Assembly (NCBI GenBank): GCA_022478985.1
Contig: JAKSZP010014467.1
Coordinates: 248,001 to 312,000, forward strand
Source: Massospora cicadina
Taxonomy: Eukaryota > Entomophthoromycota > Entomophthoromycetes > Entomophthorales > Entomophthoraceae
Direction of reading: 5' to 3'
Length of the DNA: 64,000 nt
Shown: in pieces, positions 1-9,727 of the stretch
Numbering within the stretch: the stretch's first letter is position 1
Layout of the letters: every line of letters begins with the position of its first letter
The notes under the pieces: model-generated
Told to the model about the DNA's origin: nothing
The model's database searches: none
What the model saw: the letters and a program-made list of their open reading frames with translations, nothing else
Made by a program: the position numbers and the translations under genes

Positions 1-689
1 AACAAAGAAAGGATTCTAAAGAAATATAAAAGTTATATAAGGAAAAAATAGCTATACAGGATAGATAAATACTTAAGTAGAGTAATAGATAAGGAATAAA
101 CTTAATAAGACTAGTACTTTGGAAAGCGTAGCGGCCCCTTTTTGGGTTGGACACCACTAGTGCTAAAAAAGACTAGTACTTAGAAATAATATTATAGTAT
201 CTGCCATAGTATCTATAACAAAGACAAAATATAAACTAGAGTACTTAAAATTAAACTCTTAGATGAATGGCCTCATAAGTCTTAAAGTTCCGGAGAAATA
301 ATCTAGCAGTTACCTTGTAGCCTTTATGAAATTAAGGATTTATGTTATTTTATGAAGTCACTCTGCTTAATATATTATTCGATATCAATTAGGACACCAT
401 TAAAACGAGCCATTTTTGGATGCTTAGTAACACTGGTGGAACCTGAGGTTCAACTCTGCTTGATTATTCAATGAATAATATATTAAATGCATTTAATTTT
501 CATTGCCACAACTTTAAAAAGCATGGAGCAGGACTAATTGAGAAATTATATGACTAGTTTTGGCAAAAATATATAGAAACTAAATTCAGTTTACGCATCT
601 CATATACCCTTTCTATAAAGTATAACGATTCACTATTGAGCAAGATAGCTTATTTAAGTAAACTTATACTTATAAGCCTCCATTTTTTA
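1..689. other. AT-rich DNA, no gene seen
   Basis: No reading frame, tRNA-like box pair or LTR end is supported here. The sequence is AT-rich and full of stops on both strands. The one structured item is a 13-bp direct repeat around position 107-181, listed separately. Confidence 0.6.
107..181. repeat. 13-bp direct repeat flanking a 49-nt insert
   Basis: AAGACTAGTACTT occurs at 107-119 and again at 169-181. The 49 nt between them are much more GC-rich than the surroundings and end in an A-run (GCTAAAAA). This is the layout of a short, 5'-truncated retro-insertion with a target-site duplication. The source of the insert was not identified, and a local duplication is the alternative. Confidence 0.45.
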
Positions 690-826
690 CCAACAATTAT
701 TCGAGGTGGGTCGACCTTGGGACAAATATACCACACCGAGAATTTTTCTAGCCAGTACAGGTTTCGAACTCAAAATCTGCACTAGGGGTGGAAGCAGTTT
801 TACCCGCTCGGCTAACCACCCTTTCA
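690..826 (-). mobile_element. tRNA-derived SINE, family SINE-A copy 1
   Basis: Read on the minus strand, the element starts with a tRNA-like head: an A-box-like GTTAGCCGAGCGGG near 815 and a B-box GAGTTCGAAACC near 770, the usual internal RNA polymerase III promoter. It ends in a tail TCCCAAGGTCGACCCACC at about 700-718 followed by CGAATAATTG. Two diverged relatives lie at 52094-52232 (minus) and 55745-55870 (plus). It encodes no protein, so movement would depend on LINE enzymes. No clear target duplication was found. Confidence 0.72.
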
Positions 827-1530
827 AATTGACACTAATTGAATGTTATTTAATCTACTAAAGCTACAAGGGCTATACAAAGAAATAAACGGGTCAAAGG
901 ATGTAAAACCTAAGGCCTGGTGTAGGTTTATAGCTGTATAAAAGTAGATTAGATGAAAACTACTTCTAGATTTTAACTATTTTTGTTAAAATAGGGATGT
1001 CAGCTATTAAATAAGCTATGCTTTATCTACTGATAGAGAAACAATATTTACAATACTCGACCACTGAATATGATAAAATTTGAATAAATATTCTCATTTA
1101 TACTGTGATAGAAAGTAGAGGTCAAGAAGTGCTGATCTAACTACATGTATGATTTTTACTGTGAAAGTTTTTTAATCGAGGCAATAATTTTCAAAACAAA
1201 ATTAGTAGCATAGTTAAAGCAAAGCGCTTTTTGGCTTGAGCTACTAGAAAATATATCGTCAATGAAAAGCTAGCTTGTACTAAGCAATAAGAGAAGTTAG
1301 ATCAAAATGCTCTTTTATATAATACTAATCTTATAATGAATTTCGTAATTTTAGCCATAAGCATGTTCTCTATTTAAAAATAGTTTTTAGCTTCTATAAA
1401 CTTTCTCAAAATAAATAAAAGCTTGCTAAAATAACTCTAATATATTGAGTACTAGTAAAAATAATTAGAAAAATATATCTATGATACTTTTTATTTTATC
1501 TTTATCACTAACAATAATAGATTTTATAAG
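827..1530. other. AT-rich spacer, nothing recognised
   Basis: About 700 bases of AT-rich sequence without a supportable frame, RNA gene or repeat boundary. Confidence 0.55.
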
Positions 1531-1808
1531 GGAGGATACCCAAGTGGTAGAGTATGGACCCTCTACCACTGCCTCCCGAGTTCGATCCCGGTAATGGACT
1601 TTGGGTAGGGGACGATTTTGACTGTGTTGGTTTTGCGCGCCAATGCCCCGAACCGAGATAGCGAATAGCAAAGGCGGTCCATGGAGTTCCTGGCCTATCA
1701 TACGCCGCGCATGGAGGTTTTCCGGGTTTTATCCTCCTTTCCCATTTTCTTCACTTCCCTAATCAGTGCGGTATCGTCCCCAGGTCGGCCCACCTTGAAT
1801 AAAAAAAT
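1531..1808 (+). mobile_element. tRNA-derived SINE, family SINE-B
   Basis: The head (1531-1595) has an A-box-like TACCCAAGTGGTAGAGTATGG and a B-box GAGTTCGATCCCGG, spaced as in a tRNA. The unrelated body runs to a tail GTCCCCAGGTCGGCCCACC (1776-1794) and then GAATAAAAAAA. The body is clearly more GC-rich than its flanks, as expected of an insertion. The tail matches those of SINE-A and SINE-C although the head and body differ. A short frame on the opposite strand is a shadow. No clean target duplication was seen. Confidence 0.72.
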
Positions 1809-2299
1809 ATTGACACTATTCTATAAATTTCATTAACTATTTAGAGAATATATTCATAGTCTGTCACCGAAACGTTTTCTTCTAAATAAGAGGAATATGA
1901 GACCTTATTTGTAGGCCCTGTTACTAAAACACTTGTGCTAACTCATTTAGAATGTAAAGATCCATCCAATAATTTATTAAAAATTGTTTTTATTAATATT
2001 CTCATTTTAAACAAAAGTAAGTATTTCTATACCATTTTAAGACTAGATAGTCATTACCTAAAGTATCTAACTATATGATCGACAAGTGAAACTACTATGT
2101 TTTTAGGCTAATTCTATTTTTCGTGTGCTTTTTATCAACTTTTCTTACGATTTTACAGTTTTTGCAAGAAGCATCTAATTTTATAAATTTATTTGCATAT
2201 AAAAAGCAATGTTTTCTGGTAAGAAACGTTTTTAGAGGGTTGGAAACTATAAGTTGGTACAAAAATTAAAATCGTAACTGATGGGTAATACTAATGATT
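1809..2299. other. AT-rich spacer, nothing recognised
   Basis: AT-rich sequence with no supportable gene or repeat boundary. Confidence 0.55.
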
Positions 2300-2480
2300 C
2301 AAATATGAATAAAGCTCGAGCTTCCAATTAGTCAAATAGTGGAGCAAATCTAAGCTCCATTCCAATGACTCAACTGCTGTCGTGAAGGCTTGGGAATCCT
2401 GGGCTGATCATGACTGAGGTTCGAGCGACACCTCAGATTTCTGGATTATCACTCATGTCGGATAGCGATGATCGGTGTTT
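2300..2480 (-). repeat. Fragment shared with 33450-33540
   Basis: On the minus strand, CCAGAAATCTGAGGTG followed by an AACCTCA motif, a TGATCA/ATAATCA motif and GGATT..AAGCCTT matches 33450-33510, also minus strand. The similarity extends over roughly 60 bases with substitutions. Both copies sit next to minus-strand coding remnants, so they are probably the same part (leader or start of gag) of one repeat family. Confidence 0.45.
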
Positions 2481-2815
2481 GCAGGAGAGCATTCAGCCCA
2501 AAATATCTGAATCGGCGTGGAGGGGATAAAACCCGAGAAATAGCAACAAGAAAAAGTAGAGGGAAAATATCTTCGATACTTTAATGAAAATTGTGAGCAG
2601 GCTTTTATATTTGACCAATTGAAAATTTGCAAAGGAAAAGGGAATTTCAGGGTCTCAAAGGAAAAGCAGATGAAAATGAATAAATAGCAATAGAGATAAG
2701 ACAAGGGAGGGGCATCCGCTGATAAATCAACAATCTCGACAGTTTTATGACACTCCCCTGTTCATTTTCATGTTGATTTCCTGGAGTTGAGGCTGAGGGT
2801 CTTGAGCAGTTAAGA

Positions 2816-3148
2816 CTAAGTTATCCAAAGTATAATTGTGATCCTGTGGAATTTATTGGGCAGTTGTTCAAGTTTGGTTGTCAGAAATATGGGTAGGTAA
2901 TTGCTGAATAATAAAGTTATCTGATTTGTAACTCCAAGTAAAAGTTGGTAAAAAGTGTCTGGGTTGATTCCCAAAACTTGGTAGGTGTGAATTGTGTCAA
3001 CTGTTATTTTCCCAGTCAAACCTTCAGCCAGGCCCATTTGATAGCATCCAGGGGAGAAATTGATAGTGGAGGGTACTTTATCTCCCCCTGTGACACTGAG
3101 GGAGTTAGCAATTGAAAGCAGTGGGTAGGCATTCTTCTTGGGTGCCAT
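2816..3148 (-). CDS. Unrecognised open fragment of a degenerate polyprotein
   Basis: An uninterrupted 110-codon frame begins MAPKKNAYPLLSIANSLS and contains FSPGCYQMGLAEGLTGKI and a TFYQLLLGVTNQITL stretch. I do not recognise a family. Minus-strand protein-like sequence continues upstream to about 4450, so this is probably the surviving open part of a longer dead gene, most likely from a transposable element given the context. The methionine start is arbitrary, because coding-like sequence (a stretch resembling RLTNELRHPINFPGL) precedes it. Confidence 0.35.
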   Translation of the reverse strand: MAPKKNAYPLLSIANSLSVTGGDKVPSTINFSPGCYQMGLAEGLTGKITVDTIHTYQVLGINPDTFYQLLLGVTNQITLLFSNYLPIFLTTKLEQLPNKFHRITIILWIT

Positions 3149-4450
3149 GGCTACTGGGGAAGTCCAGGGAAGTTTATAGGGTGACGCAGCTCATTGGTTA
3201 GTCTCTTTTGAATATCAGGATCACCTAAGTGTTAACAAGCTGAAGTCAGTTGATAACAATGTCAGGTAATTGATTTGGTGTCACCAACATCATTGTGGTG
3301 TTGCCCCCAGTTTAGTAAAGAAGTAGCATCTTTATCTTGTTCAATCTCATCTTCATACTTCTGGGCCAATCAAGGTAACTACCTATTCTCCTGATCTTAG
3401 AGATGCTTAAAATCCAGGGTTTTCAGGAAAGTTTGATGCATAAGTACAAGGTAAGTTGAGCAGGTGGCTGGTAAAGGGCCAATAGAGCATGGGTGTATCT
3501 AATAGGTAGTTTTTTATTCCCTTATCAGGTTGCATGTACCACCAGTTATTTTTGAAGTTGGCAAGGATTCCAATTCTTTTAAGGCTTGTCAGAATAGTAT
3601 CATCAGAAAATAAACATGACCAAAAATAACAGCATTAATGAATTGTACTTTGTCAGTAATCTCAACAGTAAAATCAAACTTCTGGCCACAGCAGGGCTGT
3701 TAGGAGCCACTTGCTATCAGGAATACAAGATCACATTGAAGGATATCTTCATAGCTGATATTGAGCAGAAACTTCTTAGTGACAATGTTGGAAGAGTATC
3801 CTGAATATAGGATGATTGGAAAGGCATATATAAAAAGGGATCCATAAGTGTAAAGCACTCCTTGGCTGATAAAATTGTTTTAGGCTTCTGATTAAAATTT
3901 TGGAGTCTCATAAGGCCAAAGCTTTGATGTAAATCTTGATTTAAGGCAGATCTGGTCTTGAATAAATTGCTGAAGGATAATGGATATTAGTGTTTTCAAA
4001 GTCTCAGCAGCAGAAATTCCCTTAGGTTAATATGTGATAGCTGGTTGCACTGGGGCTAATCTTAGAGGCAACATAAGGGGGTACTGAGCGGAAAGTCTTT
4101 TGGAACTGGTTGGCTGGGTCAGGTTGATGTGATAGGGGCAGTTGAGGCTTATCCTTGGATGGTATGGGTTTGGAATTGTGGGTTTTCATTTTCCATTAAT
4201 TTGTTTTGATGCTTGAGGACAAAGTCAAGCAAAGACAATTTCTGGGTAGTTGATTGGACCAAGGATTCTCATCACGTTCCTCCATAGAGATTCATGAGAT
4301 TTGATATTCTTTAAGGGATCCAGCACATTAATTCATTGATCTTCATTTTCTTCATAAATTAAGGGGTAGCAACTTTGGGTTAGGGTGCTTTTAGGGTTTT
4401 GGCATTCAGTAAATTGTCAATCTTTATTTTCATTAAAAATTCAGGGGTAA
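3149..4450 (-). pseudogene. Degenerate minus-strand coding region, family unknown
   Basis: Reading the minus strand from about 4450 down to 3149 gives protein-like segments in shifting frames. Examples are a proline-rich stretch, SSKRLSAQYPLMLPLRL near 4090, FDFTVEITDKVQFINAVIF near 3650 and NNWWYMQPDKGIKNYLLDT near 3510. Stops and frame changes separate them. None shows a reverse transcriptase, integrase or protease motif. It is contiguous with the open fragment at 2816-3148 and may be one ruined polyprotein of a mobile element. Confidence 0.3.
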
Positions 4451-5064
4451 CATATAAGCTTTTATTTCTTTGATTCTATGTTTTTTTGGCAGCACATTCC
4501 TCCAAAAGCAAGTCCAACTAGTGTTGGAGAAGCAACTGCAATGACCAATTCTAATCAAGATTGAGGTTTGGTGTCTCATTCTAATAAGATCTTAACCCCC
4601 ATTGGAGATATCTGATTTTCAGTTAGAATGATGATTGACCCTTCAGAGTTATCAGCCTCCTCTTATGGATGAGGCTAAGCAATCCAAAGGGACTAAGATC
4701 TCCACCAGAAGGTCAACCCCATCTAATAAAAACTTTATAAGATCTGACCATCACAAGTATATTAACAATAATCAGCAATATCAGTCCTCTATTAGAAAAG
4801 ATTTTACCTCAGTTGAAGCATGGAGATCCTCACAAAAAACTACCAAATCTACTCTTATAAATATCCATCATTTTTAACTAATAAAGTACCACTTATTTTG
4901 TCTCATGTAGCTCTATTTTGGTCAATTCATAACAAAAGTTCAGTATTCTGATTGGATTTTATTATTTCAATGAAACTATTAACTTCATTGCCTTGTTTCT
5001 ATCTTTTCTAGAGCCACGAAACTAATAATTTATTAGCCTTTATAGCACCTGAATATCATAATTT
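4451..5064. other. Intervening sequence with one unassigned 80-codon frame
   Basis: A plus-strand frame at 4635-4877 is polar and rich in Ser, Lys, Gln and Asn. It could be the ruined N-terminus of the following Gag, but no homologue is visible. The rest shows no gene or element end. Confidence 0.3.
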
Positions 5065-5253
5065 CTATTGAATTACAATACTGGTGCTCTCTGCCAGGTC
5101 TGCTTCTGAGGCTACCTGGTGACAACATACTTTCATGATGATGAATATTTCTAGCAAAGAAAGCCCCTCTTCTGAGGAATCAATGAGTTTCACCCAATGG
5201 GTACACTTAACAGGCAGAAGATGCCTTCCGCTAATATCAGTGATCTTCACTTT

Positions 5254-7200
5254 TAAGTATCTATGGACTTGTCCATTGAGGGCTCTGACCAGGATAATTA
5301 TGAATTTCAATCTGAAGATGTGGAAGAAACGGTCAAGGGCTTAATCTTGGGGGCTATTCAGCCTGGTGCCCATCCTAACTGATAATGAGCATTTAAGGTT
5401 TCATCTAGAATGATGGAATTATAACAGAGCGGTTTTTCAAACACACCAAAATTTGGTTTGGCTAGAACAGAGCAGTATCTTCAGCAATACGTGCATCCAC
5501 CATTCATCACATACTCCAGATTTTGGAGTTACATCATCTTGAGATCCAACACCAGTTGACTCTGGCGCAACAATTTAATTCTAAGCCATTTTCTTTCTAT
5601 AAGATTGCTTCCAGCTTTGATCAGGATAATCATGAAGCCATACTTGATAATAGGAGGGAAATCAATGCTCTACATAACCATCTGGTGAGAATTGACAATG
5701 AAGTTGTAGGTTACATCAGCCAAGAAGTATTTCAACTAGTTAGTGATGTTGCTAATCCTATTCACCACTGAATCACTACCCTTGAAATAAGATTACTAAA
5801 TGACTGGGACAATTGCAGGCCCAACATGAGGAACACTTTGTTGAACTTGATGGGCTACTTCAACAACTTGTCCGAATTGTGGATAATATTTGAGAAGGTG
5901 GATCCAGTCCTGTTGGTCCTCCTGGACCTCTGGGACCACCTAGTTCTCCTTCAGTGACCCTGGGACCCACTGGTGAATGAGGTCCTCAAGGACCTGCAGG
6001 TCCACAGGGCCCCCTGGGTCTGTAGGTTGTGATGGTTCACAAGGATCCCTGGGACCTCCTGTTCCCCTAGCCCAACGCTTTCAGTTCACAATTCTGAAAC
6101 TTCAAGTCTACTGGTAACAAAATGCAGGCGTTAGAAAACCAAATCCTAGCCATAGCTCAAGGATGTTTCTTATCTCTAGAAGGCCTTTTGACTAACCTAG
6201 ATTATTCACTAACCAACTTATTAGATGGTGTTGATAATGCTCATCATCTATGCAATGCTAACCAATCTACACAAGAAACTCAGTTTGCAATGTTAACAGC
6301 TTCCATTGACTGTTTAACTGCTAAATATGGAGTACTTGAGAATAAGCAATAAGAAATGCTTGTTGAAATTTCTAACTGAAATCAATTGCCTGAAAATGAC
6401 CATCTTACACAGTGGGTCCAAAATTTACAGGATGATCTAAACCATTTATGATAACAAGTTGACTAAATTCCTACTCAAGCCCATATTCCTGAGTCCAAAC
6501 CTTCCAAAGCTGATCCAGTCATGGTATCTGGTTTACACGTCTTAAGCAATGAACCCATCACTTTCAAACCTACCTTTAAGGATAAGTATGAGCTGGGTAA
6601 AGGTAGCATTCATTCTTTTCTATTTGTCTATGATTGAGAAATGGATGGGGCGATGGATCAACAGAAAGTTTGGCATATTACTTCTTGTTCAAGCTGATTT
6701 GCTCAAGAAATCATGGTCTCTCACCTTATGGTTTGCAATATGTGGGTTCAAGTGAAATCTGCCCTTATTAAGAAATTTGGAAATGATCAAATTCTATTTA
6801 ATTAAAAGCAAGTCTTTATTAGCATCCAAGTCAAGCGTGGAGAGTAAATTCAAGATTTTGCTAAGAGAGTTTATCATGAGGCTCACACTCACCACTTGTG
6901 ATTGTATTACTGTAGATGATGACATTTTAGCTGTGATGAGTGTGAATGCTTCTTATACTCAGTTTTTACTACATTTGAAATCTCTTAAAGGTAATTTCAG
7001 ATCTATTTTCAACATCAAAGAGGCATTGATGGAGATTTCTAATGGTGTGGTGCACCCCGCTCCAAAAATAATCCATATTTTTATATCCATGGGGTGCCAC
7101 CTAGACCCAAACTTAAACCTAAGAAGGATCCTTGCAGCTATTGCAGTCTATTAGATCATATGGAAATTCAATGTTGAGAGAAACAAGCTGAAGAGTTAAA
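5254..7200 (+). pseudogene. gag: Gag polyprotein of element F
   Basis: Gag would form the particle shell and package the element RNA. An acidic N-terminal part (GSDQDNYEFQSEDVEETV near 5290) is followed by a helical segment at 5523-5771 that resembles 16940-17160 of element B (shared NAASSF/KIASSF and NxEAIxD patterns). Next come the collagen-like block at 5915-6071, a coiled-coil-like region at 6122-6352 and a capsid-like part at 6549-7090. Last is a CCHC knuckle at 7133-7174 (C-x2-C-x4-H-x4-C: CSYCSLLDHMEIQC), the RNA-binding nucleocapsid motif. Several stops and frameshifts make it non-functional. Confidence 0.7.
5915..6071 (+). repeat. Collagen-like Gly-X-Y coding repeat inside Gag (F)
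   Basis: Translated triplets start GPPGPLGPPSSPS, continue with GPTGE, a stop, then GPQGPAGPQGP. After a one-base shift they go on as GSVGCDGSQGSLGPP. This is a Gly-X-Y collagen-like run in the middle of Gag, between two helical segments. The corresponding place in element B (17277-17396) has the same kind of repeat. A flexible or trimerising linker in Gag is my inference. Confidence 0.7.
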
Positions 7201-7439
7201 AAAAGGGTCAACATAGGGCAAGAGGCTCCCTGTGCTGATCTACCTCTTTTTTTAGTACTAGATGGTGTGCTGATCTACCTCCTGTGTCTCAATTGCAGTA
7301 TTTTAATACTCCTAAAGACTGTTATGTGATATCTGCTCCTGGTGAACTTGATATCCCTGATGATATATCCAACAAAGATACTATTTCTTCTTATATTTCT
7401 GTTTCATCTTTAAGTTCAATTTGATTATTTAGTCCCTTA

Positions 7440-8060
7440 GTATTTTCAATCCTGCATTTTGGCACTGATGTGACCTGGGTAGAAGTCATAGTACACAAAG
7501 TAAAAGTTTTAGCTATCATTGACATGGGGGGTGGAAGGCGAGTTGGTAAGGGTGTATGGCTACCAACCTGAAGATTGCGGGTTCAATTCCCACCCTTTGC
7601 ACATTGATCGGGGTGCCAGCCAAAGGAAGCTATTGGCGGTTAATAGGTCTAATAACACGAAAACCTTACCCATGATGTAACCAGAAAAATTTGAGTCCCA
7701 ATCTGGAGGTGGAAAAACTTTCTTTGATGGAGTTGACCCTGTTCAGGTTTCATGTCATTTCTTTCTTTTGGTAATGCCTGTCCCCTGGTCAGCTTGCCTC
7801 AGTTAAATAAAAGCTATCATTGACATGGGATTGCCCATAAATGTGATCTCGTCCAAACTTATGAAAAGAATCAAAGTGGCGCCAGACTTCAATCATTCTC
7901 AAGACTATGGAACTGCTGGTCCTTCATATACTAAATCCAAAGGAGCTTATTCTTCCCCTCCAATGCGCTTTGGAAGGTTGTTATTTCAGCCCTTACAGTA
8001 GTGTTGAACAATAACTGCTATAATTTGCTTTTTGGGAACCAAATTTCTTATTGATTTTGA
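7440..8060 (+). pseudogene. Aspartic protease of element F, split by a SINE
   Basis: Left of the insertion the frame reads ...VLAIIDMG. Right of it, it resumes with INVISSKLMKRIKVAP and an YGTAGP motif. Element B has VDSGSSMNVISSKLMKLIK and an YGTAGP motif at the same place, so this is the retropepsin that would mature Gag-Pol. The active-site D-S/T-G is altered to DMG. The SINE at 7529-7811 separates the two halves. Confidence 0.75.
7529..7811 (+). mobile_element. tRNA-derived SINE, family SINE-C, with 18-bp target duplication
   Basis: AGCTATCATTGACATGGG is present at 7511-7528 and again at 7812-7829, directly flanking 283 bp. The insert starts with a tRNA-like head: A-box GGCGAGTTGGTAAGGGTG and B-box GCGGGTTCAATTCCC. 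It ends with GTCCCCTGGTCAGCTTGCC (about 7779-7797) and an A-rich TTAAATAAA. Leaving out the insert and one copy of the repeat restores the protease frame of element F, which proves insertion into a pre-existing gene. Long TSDs and an A-rich end are the marks of LINE-driven retroposition. Confidence 0.9.
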
Positions 8061-8574
8061 AGCAATAATTCGTTTAAAGGACAGTTATCTTTCTTTAATT
8101 GGATAAGAGTACCTTTAATTTTAAAAGATGTCCACAATAGCAAAGGCAAACTCAAATGACGCATTTGCTTATTGGAATATCCTAGTTCTATCTCTCATCT
8201 TGATACCTAATATTGGGACAAAAGACTATTTTCTGCCTCCACTAACTTGTGCATCCAAAGGAATGCCTTTATACTCTATATACGTTTACTATTTCTCCAA
8301 AAGCTCAAGTTATAATCAATACTTGAGTACAAGTATTTGTGCCAGCTGATAATGTATTAGAGATCTCTGGTAACAGTAATCACTCTCATTTGGAGGCCTT
8401 AACCTGCCCCAGTATTCTTGATCCCGCTTATAATGAACTGTTCTAGTCTTACTAGCTAATCTCACCTATTGCCCTATGCAATCGAATCAAAGTAGCCCTA
8501 TCACTTATGTGTAGCCTACTCCCATGAATGTAATTTTATCCATCTTGTGATGTGGGGATTTACATTATTTTGGG

Positions 8575-9229
8575 TTGAAAGAACCACCTATCATTTCTAG
8601 ATTCTACGTCAAATTTGGAGATTCACTTACTCCAGAACAACAGCATGAAGCTGAGGCTCTAATTGAAGAGTATGCGGATATATTCATCAAGGGTTTCAGA
8701 GATTTCAGGATAATGAAAGATGTGCAGCATCAGGTGAAAACTGAGGATACTCCCCTATTTGGGCCTGGCCATATCATAAATCTAAAGTTGAGGAGGCTCA
8801 GGTCTCAGTGGAATTGAAACAACTCTTCGATGTGGGGCTACTAATGTCTTCTCAAAGTCTATGGGCTTCCCCTATACTACTCATCCAAAAAAAGATGGAG
8901 GTCATAGAGTGGTTATGGACTATTGTCAGCTTAATGCTGTTACCCAAAAAGATTCTTACACTCTACCATGCATTAATGATTCATTAAGACTATTGTCTGG
9001 GTCATAGTTCTTCTTGCCCATGGACCTTACTAGTGGCTACTGGAAAACTGACCTGGCTCCATAAGACCATCAAAAATGAACCTTACTTTCTATTGAGGGG
9101 TTATTTGAACCTAATTGTATGCCGCAGGGGCTTTTTAATGCCCCTAATATTTTTCAAAGAGCCATGGATGGCTTATTTAGTGATTTGAAACTTTCCTTGC
9201 AGTATCATCTACTCTTTGAAGTTCAATTG
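8575..9229 (+). pseudogene. Reverse transcriptase of element F (N-terminal and palm parts)
   Basis: An open stretch at 8575-8817 contains SLTPEQQHEAEALIEEYADIF, the usual lead-in to gypsy RT. It is followed by the KKDGGHRVVMDY motif near 8885-8930, FLPMDLTSGYW near 9013 and CMPQGLFNAPNIFQRAMDG at 9119-9175. The YxDD loop expected after DLKLS is missing, because the sequence diverges at about 9200-9230. At least four stops interrupt the frame. Confidence 0.8.
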
Positions 9230-9727
9230 GCATATTTATATTTGGATTTAAGTGCAAAATCCAACAATTACTGCATTCAGCCCGCGGGAACCTCTGAACC
9301 ATCGCCAACTGGTTAATTCCAACATTAGGGAATTTATTTAGACTTCTGAACCTCTAATAAAGTTTAAGTCCTATATTAATTATATATTGAATTTCAGTGT
9401 AAAATCTAGGATTGTCCACCACCTTAAGTGAGCTTCAAAGGGCCTAAAACAATTATTATCAGATTCAGTATGAATTCTGACACTTGTGCTTTCTTTCATG
9501 ATTACCTTCCAAGCCACATCTGTCCAACCACTTAGTTTTTCTCATGAAGATATATCCAAGGATTTTTAACTTCTTTCTTATACCCAATTTAATAAATTCA
9601 TTTTATATGTTGACCTACAAAGTGATCTCCAAAGGCCTGCTTTCTGAAAATGGGTCAAATACTAACAACTGGCCAGATTTTTTAAGTGAATTTCATCTAA
9701 ATATTAAATTTGTCATAATGGTTTTGA
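9230..9727. other. Disrupted RT-RNase H junction of element F
   Basis: After 9230 the RT frame is lost. A minus-strand segment near 9255-9310 has A-box-like (TTAACCAGTTGGCGATGG) and weak B-box-like (GGTTCAGAGGTTCCC) sequences, so a further SINE is possible but unproven. From about 9620, frames with a W-x-DFLSEFHLNIKF pattern resemble the end of gypsy RNase H. The element then stops at 9727 against LTR D. Confidence 0.35.

Larger units (their letters stand above)
5065..9727 (+). mobile_element. Old Ty3/gypsy-type retrotransposon remnant (element F)
   Basis: Gene order is Gag with a collagen-like linker, a CCHC zinc knuckle, aspartic protease, reverse transcriptase and a trace of RNase H, all plus strand. 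This is the gypsy order and parallels element B block by block. The 5' LTR is not identifiable. The 3' part is cut off at 9728 by the minus-strand LTR D. Every domain carries stops or frameshifts, and the protease is split by a SINE. This is one of the oldest layers in the window. Confidence 0.75.

Noticed and set aside
1531..1600. Functional tRNA gene
   Set aside because: A- and B-boxes are present, but the arms do not fold into a full cloverleaf and the sequence continues into a SINE body and tail.
1465..1701. 78-codon minus-strand frame
   Set aside because: Lies across a SINE and has no protein features.
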